Shown here: positions 8,362-16,439 of the stretch, piece after piece
Layout: each line of letters begins with the position of its first letter
Numbering within the stretch: the first letter of the stretch is position 1
DNA from: Marinoscillum sp.
GTDB taxonomy: Bacteria; Bacteroidota; Bacteroidia; Cytophagales; Cyclobacteriaceae
Direction: 5' to 3'
DNA length: 44,387 bases
Assembly (NCBI GenBank): GCA_024305105.1
Contig: JAMWZA010000031.1
Coordinates: 1-44,387, forward strand
The notes under the pieces: generated by a model
The model's database searches: none
What the model was told of the DNA's origin: nothing
What the model saw: the letters and a program-made list of their open reading frames with translations, nothing else
Position numbers and translations under genes: made by a program

Positions 8362-9788
8362 GATTAGCACTGATCATACTTTTTGGGACTCTGGCTCATC
8401 CCATTCTTTGGGCCCAGGATTCTCTGAGCATTTCCTTAGATGATATCCTTGAGCTATCCAGAACTAATCATCCGATCATTAAGCAAGCTGGTTTGCAAGA
8501 TCAATTTGCAGAAGCTGAAATACTTGCAGCAAAAGGCACTTTGGATCCTAAACTTATTTCCACTTACAACTTGAAAGACTATAAGGATACGGAGTACTGG
8601 AATAAATTCTACAGCGCATTAAAAATCCCCGTCTGGTTTCCTATAGATCCGAAGATTGAAGCCACCCGAAACTCAGGAGAATACCTCAATCGAGAGGATT
8701 ACGTATCTCCGGGAGAAGACTATTGGCAGTTTACTGCAGGGGTTAGTGTTCCGCTGGGAAAAGGACTTTTCATTGATGAACGTAGAACCCTTATTAAGCA
8801 GGCGAGAATCTATGGTGACATTGCGAAAGCTGAACGCGTTAAACTGACCAATAAAGCGCTTTATACAATTGTTAAAGCCTATTGGAACTGGTATTTCAGT
8901 TACAAGCAGTTTGAGCTAATGGAACAGAGCATGAGCATAGCGGAGGAAATCTTCCGGCGAGTGAAGCTGGACTTTGAGTATGGAGAAGCCGCTGTAGTGG
9001 ATACTGTTCAGGCAAAAATCACTTATCAGAATAGGCAAGCGGATTACATTACTGCCAGGGTGGACCTCAATAATGCACGTCTTTTGATGTCCATTCACCT
9101 CTGGTCAGATAACAATATCCCGCTCGAACTACCCGAGGGTGCTATCCCATTGGCAACCAGCTCGAACTGGATCGTCCCTGTAGACAGCACGATGAATAAA
9201 ATCATCTCCTGGGCCAATACCAACCATCCGGAAATACAAAAAGTAAAAGGTAAGCAAGGTCAGTATGAAGTAGAGCAGCAGTGGTATCGTGAAAGCCTCA
9301 AGCCGCAGTTAGACCTTAACTATAATTTCATTGACGCACCCTTTAGCATCAATGGCTCTGAACCGATCGATATTGGTGAAAACTACAAGCTAGGTGTTGA
9401 TTTCTCATTTCCAATATTGCTCAGAAAAGAACGTGGTAAGCTTCAAAAATCAAAACTACAAATCGAAAGTCTGGGGTATGACCTACTACAAACACAGCAA
9501 CAGGTAGCTGCTCAAATCAGATCTACTTTTATGGAACTAACTGCCAACCGGCAACTTACCGAGCAGTATTTGCAACTGGCCAACAATTACCAAAGACTAC
9601 TCGATGCTGAAATATTCAATATCGAAAATGGTGAAAGTGACTTGTTTAAACTCAATATCCAACAGGATAAGTACATCGAATCACAAATCAAGTACCTGAA
9701 GGTGCTTACCACTTTTGAGAAGCTGAAGGCAGAGCTCCCATATGTATCTGGTCTTCCAAACCTCTCCTATTTAAAGATGTACGAATAA
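8358..9788 (+). CDS. TolC-family outer membrane protein (copy 2)
   Basis: Outer membrane channel for the TetR-linked exporter, 476 residues. It begins with a signal peptide (MRLALIILFGTLAHPILWAQ) and has the long helical hairpins of the OEP family, e.g. LDDILELSRTNHPIIKQAG after the signal, KVKGKQGQYEVEQQWYRESL in the middle and a C-terminal Gln-rich helix pair. Start ATG overlaps the HlyD stop by 4 bases. It differs strongly from the TolC copy at 403-1764, so the two operons carry distinct channels. Last gene of the four-gene operon; about 90 bases separate it from the next gene. Confidence 0.9.
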   Translation: MRLALIILFGTLAHPILWAQDSLSISLDDILELSRTNHPIIKQAGLQDQFAEAEILAAKGTLDPKLISTYNLKDYKDTEYWNKFYSALKIPVWFPIDPKIEATRNSGEYLNREDYVSPGEDYWQFTAGVSVPLGKGLFIDERRTLIKQARIYGDIAKAERVKLTNKALYTIVKAYWNWYFSYKQFELMEQSMSIAEEIFRRVKLDFEYGEAAVVDTVQAKITYQNRQADYITARVDLNNARLLMSIHLWSDNNIPLELPEGAIPLATSSNWIVPVDSTMNKIISWANTNHPEIQKVKGKQGQYEVEQQWYRESLKPQLDLNYNFIDAPFSINGSEPIDIGENYKLGVDFSFPILLRKERGKLQKSKLQIESLGYDLLQTQQQVAAQIRSTFMELTANRQLTEQYLQLANNYQRLLDAEIFNIENGESDLFKLNIQQDKYIESQIKYLKVLTTFEKLKAELPYVSGLPNLSYLKMYE

Positions 9789-9807
9789 GGACACATTTCT
9801 TGTAGGT

Positions 9808-9827
9808 AGTGTACATTTATGAACACT
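9808..9827. promoter_or_regulatory. Imperfect palindrome upstream of the response regulator
   Basis: AGTGTACAT and ATGAACACT form 9-bp arms with one mismatch around TT. It lies 20-40 bases after the TolC stop and about 90 bases before the response regulator start. It could be an operator for that gene or a weak hairpin at the end of the exporter operon; there is no T-tract, so a terminator is less likely. Confidence 0.35.
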
Positions 9828-9918
9828 TTCTTTCCTTCAATCATTGATATTGGAAAAATAAGGCCTATTTTCCCCTTTGGCATTATTATGGACACTTATA
9901 AACCAAACATTGAATAAC

Positions 9919-11298
9919 GTGGATAAAGAACTCGGGAAAATACTCATAATAGATGATGATGAAGATGTGTTGCTAGCAGCTAAAATGCTACTAAAGAAAC
10001 ATGCTAAGGAGGTACTCATTGAAAAGAACCCTAAGAAGATACCTTTCCTGCTGAACAATGACACGTATGATCTAATCCTTCTGGACATGAACTTCAGCAA
10101 GGACATTACTTCGGGTAAGGAAGGTTTCTACTGGCTGGAACAAATTCTGGATAAAGACCCGCAAGCTGTCGTTATTCTTATCACTGCCTTTGGTGATGTG
10201 GAAATGGCGGTAAAAGCGTTGAAAGCAGGTGCTACTGATTTTGTGCTGAAGCCATGGCAAAATGAAAAACTCATCGCCACGCTAAATAGTGCGGCCAAGC
10301 TGAAAGAGTCCTACAAAGAAGTAACGCAGCTAAAACAAACCAGCAAGCAGTTACAGGAAGACAGCAACCTCGCATTCAAAAATATTATTGGCACCAGTAA
10401 TGAGATTAAGGAAGTTTTCAAGATCATTGATAAAGTAGCTGGAACGGATGCGAATGTTTTGATCCTCGGTGAAAACGGAACCGGTAAGGAGCTAATTGCC
10501 AGAGCAATTCATCAGAAATCCCTGCGAAAGGACAACGTGTTTATCGGCGTGGATATGGGAGCGATTACCGAATCGCTGTTTGAAAGCGAGTTGTTTGGTC
10601 ATAAAAAAGGATCATTTACAGATGCTAAAGAAGACCGTCCGGGACGATTTGAAGTAGCGAATAACGGAACCCTTTTTCTGGATGAAATTGGCAACCTCAG
10701 TATGCCTTTGCAGTCGAAGCTATTGACAGCATTACAGAAACGCGAGGTGACCAGAATCGGGTCCAACCAATCAATGGCCATTGATATTCGATTAATCTGT
10801 GCTACGAATATGCCGATTTATGAAATGGTCAATGACAATACTTTTCGTCAGGACTTATTGTACCGAATCAACACTGTAGAGATACAACTTCCGCCTTTGA
10901 GAGACCGGATAGACGACATTCCACTTTTGGCCGATCATTTTGTGAAAATGTACAACCAGAAGTATCGAAAAAACATAGACGGATTCTCCGCCAATACCAT
11001 TAAAAAACTGCAAAAGTATACCTGGCCTGGTAACATACGGGAGCTTCAGCATGCTATTGAGCGCGCCATCATCATGAGCGACTCCTCGTCATTACAACCA
11101 GATGACTTCTTCTTTCTTTCACAAAAACCAGAGGGTAATGTGTCCAATGACTCCAATAATTTCAATCTGGATGAGGTGGAACGCAGTGTAATCGAACGCG
11201 CCATCAATAAACACAATGGCAACATCTCTCAAGCCGCTAAGGAACTGGGGCTGACACGAGCTTCCCTCTACCGACGACTGGAGAAATATGGTTTATAA
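9919..11298 (+). CDS. NtrC-family sigma-54-dependent response regulator
   Basis: Phosphorylation-dependent activator. Receiver domain with acidic pocket IIDDDED, phospho-acceptor D56 (LILLDMNF) and conserved Lys (FVLKPW); AAA+ domain with Walker A GENGTGKE (184-191), sigma-54 loop GSFTDA (231-236) in place of the canonical GAFTGA, and Walker B GTLFLDEIG; C-terminal Fis-type helix-turn-helix SQAAKELGLTRASLYRRLEK. There is no in-frame ATG at the start. GTG 9919 gives VDKELGKILIIDDDE, the usual distance to strand 1; TTG 9910 or 9877 are alternatives. A 9-codon out-of-frame ORF (9888-9917, ATG to TAA) ends just before GTG. Overlaps the kinase gene by 11 bases. Confidence 0.92.
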   Translation: MDKELGKILIIDDDEDVLLAAKMLLKKHAKEVLIEKNPKKIPFLLNNDTYDLILLDMNFSKDITSGKEGFYWLEQILDKDPQAVVILITAFGDVEMAVKALKAGATDFVLKPWQNEKLIATLNSAAKLKESYKEVTQLKQTSKQLQEDSNLAFKNIIGTSNEIKEVFKIIDKVAGTDANVLILGENGTGKELIARAIHQKSLRKDNVFIGVDMGAITESLFESELFGHKKGSFTDAKEDRPGRFEVANNGTLFLDEIGNLSMPLQSKLLTALQKREVTRIGSNQSMAIDIRLICATNMPIYEMVNDNTFRQDLLYRINTVEIQLPPLRDRIDDIPLLADHFVKMYNQKYRKNIDGFSANTIKKLQKYTWPGNIRELQHAIERAIIMSDSSSLQPDDFFFLSQKPEGNVSNDSNNFNLDEVERSVIERAINKHNGNISQAAKELGLTRASLYRRLEKYGL

Positions 11299-12664
11299 GA
11301 AGTTTAAATATCAGCTCGCTGGTAGGGTAATTTTACTTGGACTTACGATTTTCCTATTGGCGAGTCTCTACTATACGGAGAGCTATACGTTCACCAAACT
11401 CCTGATTTTTACCTTAGTGGTGATACAAGGGTATTACCTTTATTACTTCCTGGAAAAATCGAATCGTGAGATTATCAGTTTCCTCCAAAGTATACAGTGG
11501 GATGATTTTTCGCATACCTATCCGGAAAAAAAATCCGGATCGAGTATGGATAACCTTTATGTAGAGTTTAATGCTGTCATGCGGAAGTTCAGAGATATTC
11601 GTGCAGAGAAAGAAGCACATTATCAATACCTCAAAACGATCGTTCAGCATGTAGCCATTGGGATCATCACCTTCGATAAAGAAGGAGAAGTTCAGATCAT
11701 CAACTCCGCGGCAAAAACCCTTTTGGGCGTCAAGCACCTTAAGAATGTCCGCCAACTAAAGGTTGTGAATGACGATCTGATTAGCACCCTTAAAAACCTG
11801 AGAACCGGAGGTAGAGATCTGGTCAAAATTTCTAGAAATGATGATGAAGGCGAGATTCAGTTGGCAATTTACGCCATTGAGTTATCACTACGTGGCAAAG
11901 AGTTTAAACTCATTTCTCTTCAAAACATCCAAAGTGAGCTGGAAGAAAAAGAAATGGAGGCATGGCAGAACCTTATCCGTGTCTTGACTCATGAGATCAT
12001 GAACAGTGTTACGCCTATATCTTCTTTGGCAAGAACGTTGGAGTCTGAAATGGAAGATTGGCTGGATAATGGTCAGGACGTTAATCAGATAGGTAATGAC
12101 CAGGTAGAAGACTTCCATCTAGCGCTTCATACCATTCATCGCAGAAGTGAAAGCTTAATCAAGTTTGTGAGTGACTTCCGCAACATGACACGCATTACGC
12201 TTCCTAACTTCTCCGATGTAAATGTCAAAGATCTGCTAGAGCACGTTAAAGCACTGCTGAAAAACGATATTCAGGAAGCAGATATCACCATAGAAGATGA
12301 CGTACCTTCGGACCTGTGCATCCGCATTGACGAGCACCAGATAGAACAAGTCATCATCAATATTGTGAAAAATGCTATCCAGGCCTTAGCGGAAAACGAT
12401 GAGCATGAAGGAGAGAAAAAGCTTTGGCTCAAGGCACAAAAAAAATCAGAAGGCGGCGCTTACATTTCCATACGGGACAATGGACCTGGGATAGAAGAAG
12501 AAGCCCTGAAGAAAATTTTTATCCCATTTTTCACCACGAAAAAAAGTGGCTCCGGAATCGGACTAAGTCTTTCCAAGCAGATTATGAGAAATCATCGGGG
12601 AAACATTGCTGTGAGGTCCGTGATCAATGATGGCACAGAGTTTACCCTGCGTTTTGCAGATTGA
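11288..12664 (+). CDS. Membrane sensor histidine kinase, NtrY-like
   Basis: Partner of the preceding response regulator (genes overlap by 11 bases). Two hydrophobic segments lie in the first 60 residues (VILLGLTIFLLASLYY and LIFTLVVIQGYYLYYFL) with almost no periplasmic loop, then a PAS-like domain, HisKA with H235 (VLTHEIMNSVTPI), N-box N362 (NIVKNAIQAL), G1 (IRDNGPGIE) and F/G2 boxes (FFTTKKSGSGIGLSLSKQIM); 458 residues. The very short sensor loop suggests it senses a membrane or cytoplasmic signal. Its last codon and stop form part of an 11-bp target duplication made by mobile element B (12659-12669), so its 3' untranslated region has been replaced by the element. Confidence 0.92.
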   Translation: MVYKKFKYQLAGRVILLGLTIFLLASLYYTESYTFTKLLIFTLVVIQGYYLYYFLEKSNREIISFLQSIQWDDFSHTYPEKKSGSSMDNLYVEFNAVMRKFRDIRAEKEAHYQYLKTIVQHVAIGIITFDKEGEVQIINSAAKTLLGVKHLKNVRQLKVVNDDLISTLKNLRTGGRDLVKISRNDDEGEIQLAIYAIELSLRGKEFKLISLQNIQSELEEKEMEAWQNLIRVLTHEIMNSVTPISSLARTLESEMEDWLDNGQDVNQIGNDQVEDFHLALHTIHRRSESLIKFVSDFRNMTRITLPNFSDVNVKDLLEHVKALLKNDIQEADITIEDDVPSDLCIRIDEHQIEQVIINIVKNAIQALAENDEHEGEKKLWLKAQKKSEGGAYISIRDNGPGIEEEALKKIFIPFFTTKKSGSGIGLSLSKQIMRNHRGNIAVRSVINDGTEFTLRFAD

Positions 12665-12689
12665 CATTCCTGTCATTTAGTCTAACATA

Positions 12690-12953
12690 GGGCCTGCTGA
12701 AAAACGCTTCTGGTAATGTAACTGCTTGACTTTCATTGTCATGATGTATTTAAAAGTGTAATTTTTTTCAGCAAGTGCAAGGGTTTTAGCAAGCATTCCC
12801 ATTTTTCCATGCGCCTGAAAATATCGGTGAACGATATTTTCAAACTAGCCTGGAGCATACCATCTACTTCGTTAGCTTCAGATCGCAATATTAATATATA
12901 GCTTCTCTTTGCCGCCTCGTAGCTGGTACACTCCAGACTTTTTCAGCAGGCCC
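12690..12953. mobile_element. Element A, copy 1 (MITE-like, nested in B)
   Basis: A 264-bp element with terminal inverted repeats GGGCCTGCTGAAAAA (12690-12704) and TTTTTCAGCAGGCCC (12939-12953), flanked by 7-bp direct repeats TAACATA (12683-12689 and 12954-12960). Removing the element and one repeat restores the left part of element B. Inside is a perfect hairpin, TGAAAATATCG / CGATATTTTCA, with a 5-base loop (12816-12842). No coding capacity. The 110 bases next to its right end match the A copy at 44098 in opposite orientation, with few changes. Confidence 0.82.
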
Positions 12954-12976
12954 TAACATACCACCCTGTAGCATTG

Positions 12977-13032
12977 AGGTGCTCGACTAGAGGTGCTCGA
13001 CTAGAGGTGCTCGACTAGAGGTGCTCGACCAG
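12977..13032 (+). repeat. 14-bp tandem repeat, four units
   Basis: Four head-to-tail units of AGGTGCTCGACTAG (12977-12990, 12991-13004, 13005-13018, and 13019-13032 with one change). The equivalent place in the B copy near the window end has only two units (44267-44294, opposite strand). The unit number therefore varies between copies, typical of slippage. Confidence 0.9.
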
Positions 13033-13159
13033 TGGGATCTTCCTTATCAAGGAAAGTGTCTTATTATTAAGAGGAAGATTTCTCCTGTGTCGTAATGACA
13101 GTTATTGATCACTTAACTAAACTACATTGGATTAACATTCTGTAAAACCTTCTGCGATA

Positions 13160-13192
13160 TTGGTTTACTCCTCTTGATATGAAGTAAATTGT
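13160..13192 (+). promoter_or_regulatory. Probable promoter of the glycosyltransferase/kinase-like pair
   Basis: TTGG (13160-13163) and TAAATTGT (13185-13192) are 21 bases apart, fitting the Bacteroidota pattern TTTG-N19~23-TAnnTTTG with changes. It would start transcription near 13199, upstream of TTG 13213. It lies just outside element B, so these genes keep their own promoter. Confidence 0.4.
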
Positions 13193-13212
13193 CTCATACA
13201 AACTGCGGAGAA

Positions 13213-14286
13213 TTGAAATACCTATTTATTATACAGGGAGAAGGTCGTGGACACATGACCCAGGCGCTTTCACTGGCCAAAATACTTCGAACCGAAGGGC
13301 ATGAAGTCATGCGCGTAATCGTAGGGAAAAGTAAACGAAGAAACATTCCTCAATTCTTTCTCGACAAAATAGGGGCTCCGGTAGAGCATCTGGACAGTCC
13401 TAATTTTGTCACTGACAAAAACCAAAAATCGGTTAAGCCCTTTAGAACAGTGGTTTACTCATTGCTGAAAAGCAAAACGTATCTAAAATCCATTCAGCGT
13501 ATTGATGCACTTGTGAAGCAAGACGAGCCTGATGTCATTATCAATTTTTATGACTTCCTCGGAGGGCTGTACAATTTCTCTAAGCGACCAAAGGCAAAGT
13601 TTATCTGCATCGCACATCAGTTTCTCATTGCTCATCCAGAATTTGACTTCCCTCCTAACAGACCTCTGGATAAAGCTTCTCTGAAAATGGGCAATAAAGT
13701 GGCGAGTCTCGGAGCTGATAAGGTATTGGCTCTTAGCTTTCAACCCTTCAGTTATGACACGAAAAAGAAATTAGTAGTAGTTCCGCCTCTGTTGCGAGAG
13801 GAAGTCACCAATAGGTCTGCTACTGCCGGCAAGCACTATCTGGTATACATGGTCAATTCAGGCTATTCTACGGAAGTAGATCGGTTTCACCAGTCCAGTC
13901 CTGCTCAGGAAATTCATTGCTTTTGGGACAAACAAGACATGCCCAAAACCCACAAGGTGGACGATACACTTACTTACCATCAACTTGATGACCAAAAGTT
14001 CATTGAAAAAATGGCCAGTTGTAATGGTTATGTGACTACTGCTGGTTTCGAATCAGTGTGTGAGGCCATGTATCTTGGGAAACCGGTGCTGATGGTTCCA
14101 GTAGAAGGCCATTATGAACAAGCCTGCAATGCCATAGACGCTAAAAAATCCGGTGCCGGTATTTACAGTGATCGCTTTGATATTTCACTACTCAACGACT
14201 ATGTACCAAAACATCAGCCAGTGGGAGAAGTATTTAGGTCATGGGCCGATCAGGCGAAAGAGTTGTTTTTAAAAGAATTGACTTAG
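13213..14286 (+). CDS. MurG-like (GT-B fold) glycosyltransferase
   Basis: Probable nucleotide-sugar dependent transferase of the MurG/UDP-GlcNAc-transferase-like group. Start chosen at TTG 13213, giving MKYLFIIQGEGRGHMTQALS, the usual opening of this group with its Gly-rich QGEGRGHM loop; TTG 13189 is eight codons further upstream but overlaps the candidate promoter. The C-terminal half has the donor-binding pattern VTTAGFESVCEAMYLGKPVLMVPVEGHYEQACNA split over two strands (my reading: TAGFESVCEA then KPVLMVPVEGHYEQ). 357 residues. One base separates it from the kinase-like gene, so they form a pair. Acceptor unknown; a lipid or envelope glycan is plausible. Confidence 0.8.
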   Translation: MKYLFIIQGEGRGHMTQALSLAKILRTEGHEVMRVIVGKSKRRNIPQFFLDKIGAPVEHLDSPNFVTDKNQKSVKPFRTVVYSLLKSKTYLKSIQRIDALVKQDEPDVIINFYDFLGGLYNFSKRPKAKFICIAHQFLIAHPEFDFPPNRPLDKASLKMGNKVASLGADKVLALSFQPFSYDTKKKLVVVPPLLREEVTNRSATAGKHYLVYMVNSGYSTEVDRFHQSSPAQEIHCFWDKQDMPKTHKVDDTLTYHQLDDQKFIEKMASCNGYVTTAGFESVCEAMYLGKPVLMVPVEGHYEQACNAIDAKKSGAGIYSDRFDISLLNDYVPKHQPVGEVFRSWADQAKELFLKELT

Positions 14287-14287
14287 G

Positions 14288-15349
14288 ATGGCAATTATCA
14301 GCAAAAAGAAAATTCCGATAAAAATCAGCGATCAGTTGCGGTCGTATCTGATCAAGTATGACCGGGAAAGCAATCTGCCCATTGACTATCCCAGCTTGCT
14401 CAGGTATGACAACTCCATACCGCTATATGATGGCAGTGGCAAGGACACACTGTGGGAAACCGTCTTTTTCCCGCAGGAGGAAATGAACAACATCTACCTT
14501 TCGTTGAAGAAAATCTACGCGTTAATGAAAGCAGATGGTGATATGTCTGTGATGGATCACTTGTTTATAGATCGAGTGGACCTATGTGTGTATGGAAATA
14601 CGCAACCGTTTAGAATAAGAGTGGTCAATCGCATCAACGACAACTTTGATTACTTCTACATCAAACATGCAGATGCCTCCCGAATTTATGGGTTGGAACT
14701 GGAACACCTCTTATCACCCAATAAACTGCAGTATCTTGTCTTTAGGGATACGCTGATCGAGGAACACATCGTAGGAATTCCTGGTGATCAGTTCATTAAA
14801 ACACATTTGGACAATCCCAACCTGAATGAGATTCGACTAGCTAAGGAATTTGTAAAATTTAATGAACGATGCTTTGTTCGGTTATTAGGAGATATGCACT
14901 CCAACAACTTCGTTATTGATATCACTCCAGATTTTGAAGAGGTTGATTACCGCATCCGCGCAATCGATTTTGATCAGCAATCCTATGAAGGAAGACGTGC
15001 TATTTACCTACCTCAATATTTCAAACAAAACAACCCGATCATTCAGATAGGCTTAAAAAACATGACTCCTGAGTCGGTTCATCAGTACCAGCGCGAGGAA
15101 CGTTCGCTCATCGCTAACCGAATGAAGATGGATCGTGTAAGAGTGGAGGACCTACTCAACACTATGTGCATAGATCGGTTATCGTCTACAGAAAATGTAA
15201 AACAACTTGGAGAGGAATTAGCTGATTTTTATGAAGATCGGGAGTTTCTGGCATGTGCATCCATGGGAGAATTGGTCATGCTCAGTCTGGAAATGCTGAT
15301 TAGAAAACCAGACTTGTATAAAGATTACATCACAGGCGATCGAAACTAA
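14288..15349 (+). CDS. Unknown protein with kinase/phosphotransferase-like motifs
   Basis: I do not recognise a named family. The 353-residue protein carries GDMHSNNFV (G201-V209) followed 19 residues later by AIDFDQ (D227, D229). This looks like the catalytic loop (HGDxHxxN) and metal-binding IDFD motif of the aminoglycoside-phosphotransferase / protein-kinase-like fold, with LL in place of the first His. An N-lobe is not obvious, although FRIRVVNRINDNFDYFYIKHAD could supply the Lys strand. It follows the glycosyltransferase by 1 base, suggesting joint action, perhaps phosphorylation of a sugar or lipid. The 3' end overlaps the convergent phosphoribosyltransferase gene by 4 bases. Confidence 0.6.
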   Translation: MAIISKKKIPIKISDQLRSYLIKYDRESNLPIDYPSLLRYDNSIPLYDGSGKDTLWETVFFPQEEMNNIYLSLKKIYALMKADGDMSVMDHLFIDRVDLCVYGNTQPFRIRVVNRINDNFDYFYIKHADASRIYGLELEHLLSPNKLQYLVFRDTLIEEHIVGIPGDQFIKTHLDNPNLNEIRLAKEFVKFNERCFVRLLGDMHSNNFVIDITPDFEEVDYRIRAIDFDQQSYEGRRAIYLPQYFKQNNPIIQIGLKNMTPESVHQYQREERSLIANRMKMDRVRVEDLLNTMCIDRLSSTENVKQLGEELADFYEDREFLACASMGELVMLSLEMLIRKPDLYKDYITGDRN

Positions 15350-15852
15350 TAAAGGTAAACACCCTTTTGTTCTCCCAAAATCACTTCTACGTGTTCATCT
15401 ATCGTGGTGGAAAGTTCATAGCCCATGTAATTGGCCAGAACAGGAAAACGCTTATGACTTCTATTAACAAGTACTGCGGCTTGAAGCTTTTTCACTTCTA
15501 CATCCAGAATAGCCTTGAAACTATAGGCCATTGTTTTGCCAGAGTTCAGCACATCATCGACCAGTACAATCGACTTACCCTTCAATTCCTTGCTATCTAC
15601 ATCCAATGCTACCTCAGAAGCTGCAGGCTTGTCCTTATTGATGGTTAACTTAACCAAGCTGGTTTTGACTTCCGGAGCAATTTCTGAAAGTTGATTCACA
15701 ATCATTTCTCCGATTGAATAGCCCTTGTCATAAATTCCAACGATGGTGATGTTCTTTTCATCAAAGTTGTTCTCATAAATTTCAAAAGCTATCCGACGGA
15801 TAATCTGCTGGACCTGATGTCCAGTAAGAATCAAATTTTGCTCTTTTATCAT
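15346..15852 (-). CDS. Phosphoribosyltransferase, PyrR-like
   Basis: Type I phosphoribosyltransferase fold, 168 residues. The PRPP loop is complete: VLVDDVLNSGKT (96-107, with D99 and D100), preceded by GIYDKGYSIGEMI and the flexible arm region. Size and order match PyrR, the bifunctional uracil phosphoribosyltransferase and pyrimidine regulator, but no pyr genes or PyrR-binding leader are seen here, so a salvage role is just as possible. Its ATG overlaps the stop of the upstream Lrp gene (ATGA), making a two-gene leftward operon. Confidence 0.8.
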   Translation of the reverse strand: MIKEQNLILTGHQVQQIIRRIAFEIYENNFDEKNITIVGIYDKGYSIGEMIVNQLSEIAPEVKTSLVKLTINKDKPAASEVALDVDSKELKGKSIVLVDDVLNSGKTMAYSFKAILDVEVKKLQAAVLVNRSHKRFPVLANYMGYELSTTIDEHVEVILGEQKGVYLY

Positions 15853-16337
15853 GATGTAGGGACGGGCATTACTTTACTATCCTTAAAGGTAGAAAGTATC
15901 ACCATAGATTGTAGGCTATCCACCACATCTATTTCACTGACCTTTTCCAGCATCAATCGCTGATAGGAAGTAATGTCTTTAGAGATAACCTTGAGAATAA
16001 AATCTCCAGAACCTGTGATGTGATGGCATTCGATTACCTCCGGGATTTGGTTAATCTCGGCTAAAAATAGATCGATATTCTTCTTATTGTGTCCTTTCAG
16101 TGTCACCTGAACAAACGTATGAACGCCTAAACCAATCTTTTCTGTATCCAACTTTGCATGATAACTCTTGATAATTCCAGAGTTTTCAAGCTTCTTCACA
16201 CGCTCAAGAGTTGGGGCAGGAGATAGACCAATATCTTTTGATAATTGGGCATTTGTTATTTTAGCATTTGATTGAAGAATCTCTAAAATCTTCCTGTCTA
16301 TCTCATCTAGTTTCAAGTGTAGTGAATTTAACTTCAT
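15849..16337 (-). CDS. Lrp/AsnC-family transcriptional regulator
   Basis: Feast/famine regulator with N-terminal helix-turn-helix (about 14-55: DEIDRKILEILQSNAKITNA, then LSKDIGLSPAPTLERVKKLE) and C-terminal RAM ligand domain (VPEVIECHHITGSGDFILKV read as PEVIECHHITGSGDF). I chose ATG 16337 (162 residues): a perfect TAnnTTTG box (16356-16363, leftward) overlaps the longer TTG start at 16358, so transcripts probably begin after it. Coupled by ATGA overlap to the phosphoribosyltransferase gene. May respond to amino acids and autoregulate through the inverted repeat at 16371-16416. Confidence 0.88.
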   Translation of the reverse strand: MKLNSLHLKLDEIDRKILEILQSNAKITNAQLSKDIGLSPAPTLERVKKLENSGIIKSYHAKLDTEKIGLGVHTFVQVTLKGHNKKNIDLFLAEINQIPEVIECHHITGSGDFILKVISKDITSYQRLMLEKVSEIDVVDSLQSMVILSTFKDSKVMPVPTS

Positions 16338-16355
16338 TCCAAATTTTATTTGCTG

Positions 16356-16416
16356 CAAATGTAATAATAATTGTAAATATTTGGATTCTTATTAATAATT
16401 CTAATTCAATTTACAA
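16356..16416 (-). promoter_or_regulatory. Promoter box and inverted repeat upstream of the Lrp gene
   Basis: Leftward TACATTTG (16363 to 16356) matches the Bacteroidota -7 consensus TAnnTTTG exactly; no good -33 box is seen. Upstream are TTGTAAAT (16371-16378) and its exact reverse complement ATTTACAA (16409-16416), 38 bases apart start to start, in very AT-rich DNA. Lrp proteins often bind such paired, phased AT-rich sites; autoregulation is inference. Confidence 0.4.
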
Positions 16417-16439
16417 ACCATTTGCCAGATGAGCGGGGA

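Larger units (their letters stand above)
12659..13140. mobile_element. Element B, copy 1 (interrupted by element A)
   Basis: Small non-coding element, body 12670-13129, carrying element A inside it. The right end (13112-13128, CTTAACTAAACTACATT) matches the right end of the B copy at 44158-44332 (read on the other strand), and the left end CTGTCATTTA matches its ATGTCGTTTA end. It is flanked by 11-bp direct repeats GATTGACATTC (12659-12669) and GATTAACATTC (13130-13140), 10 of 11 identical, as expected for a target duplication. Inside are four 14-bp repeats (12977-13032) and an inverted pair ATCTTCCT/AGGAAGAT (13037-13044, 13072-13079). No ORF, so it must be moved in trans. Confidence 0.8.

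Noticed and set aside
9876-9894. Sigma-54 promoter (TGGCAT...) before the response regulator
   Set aside because: The -12 part reads TGGA rather than TTGC, and the match would fall within the possible N-terminal coding region.
9837-10106. Leftward ORF of 89 codons
   Set aside because: It is antisense to the response regulator receiver domain, whose motifs are unmistakable; low-complexity Ser/Phe content is typical of a shadow frame.
12977-13032. CRISPR-like repeat
   Set aside because: The 14-bp units are directly head to tail with no spacers, and there are no cas genes; it is a plain tandem repeat within element B.
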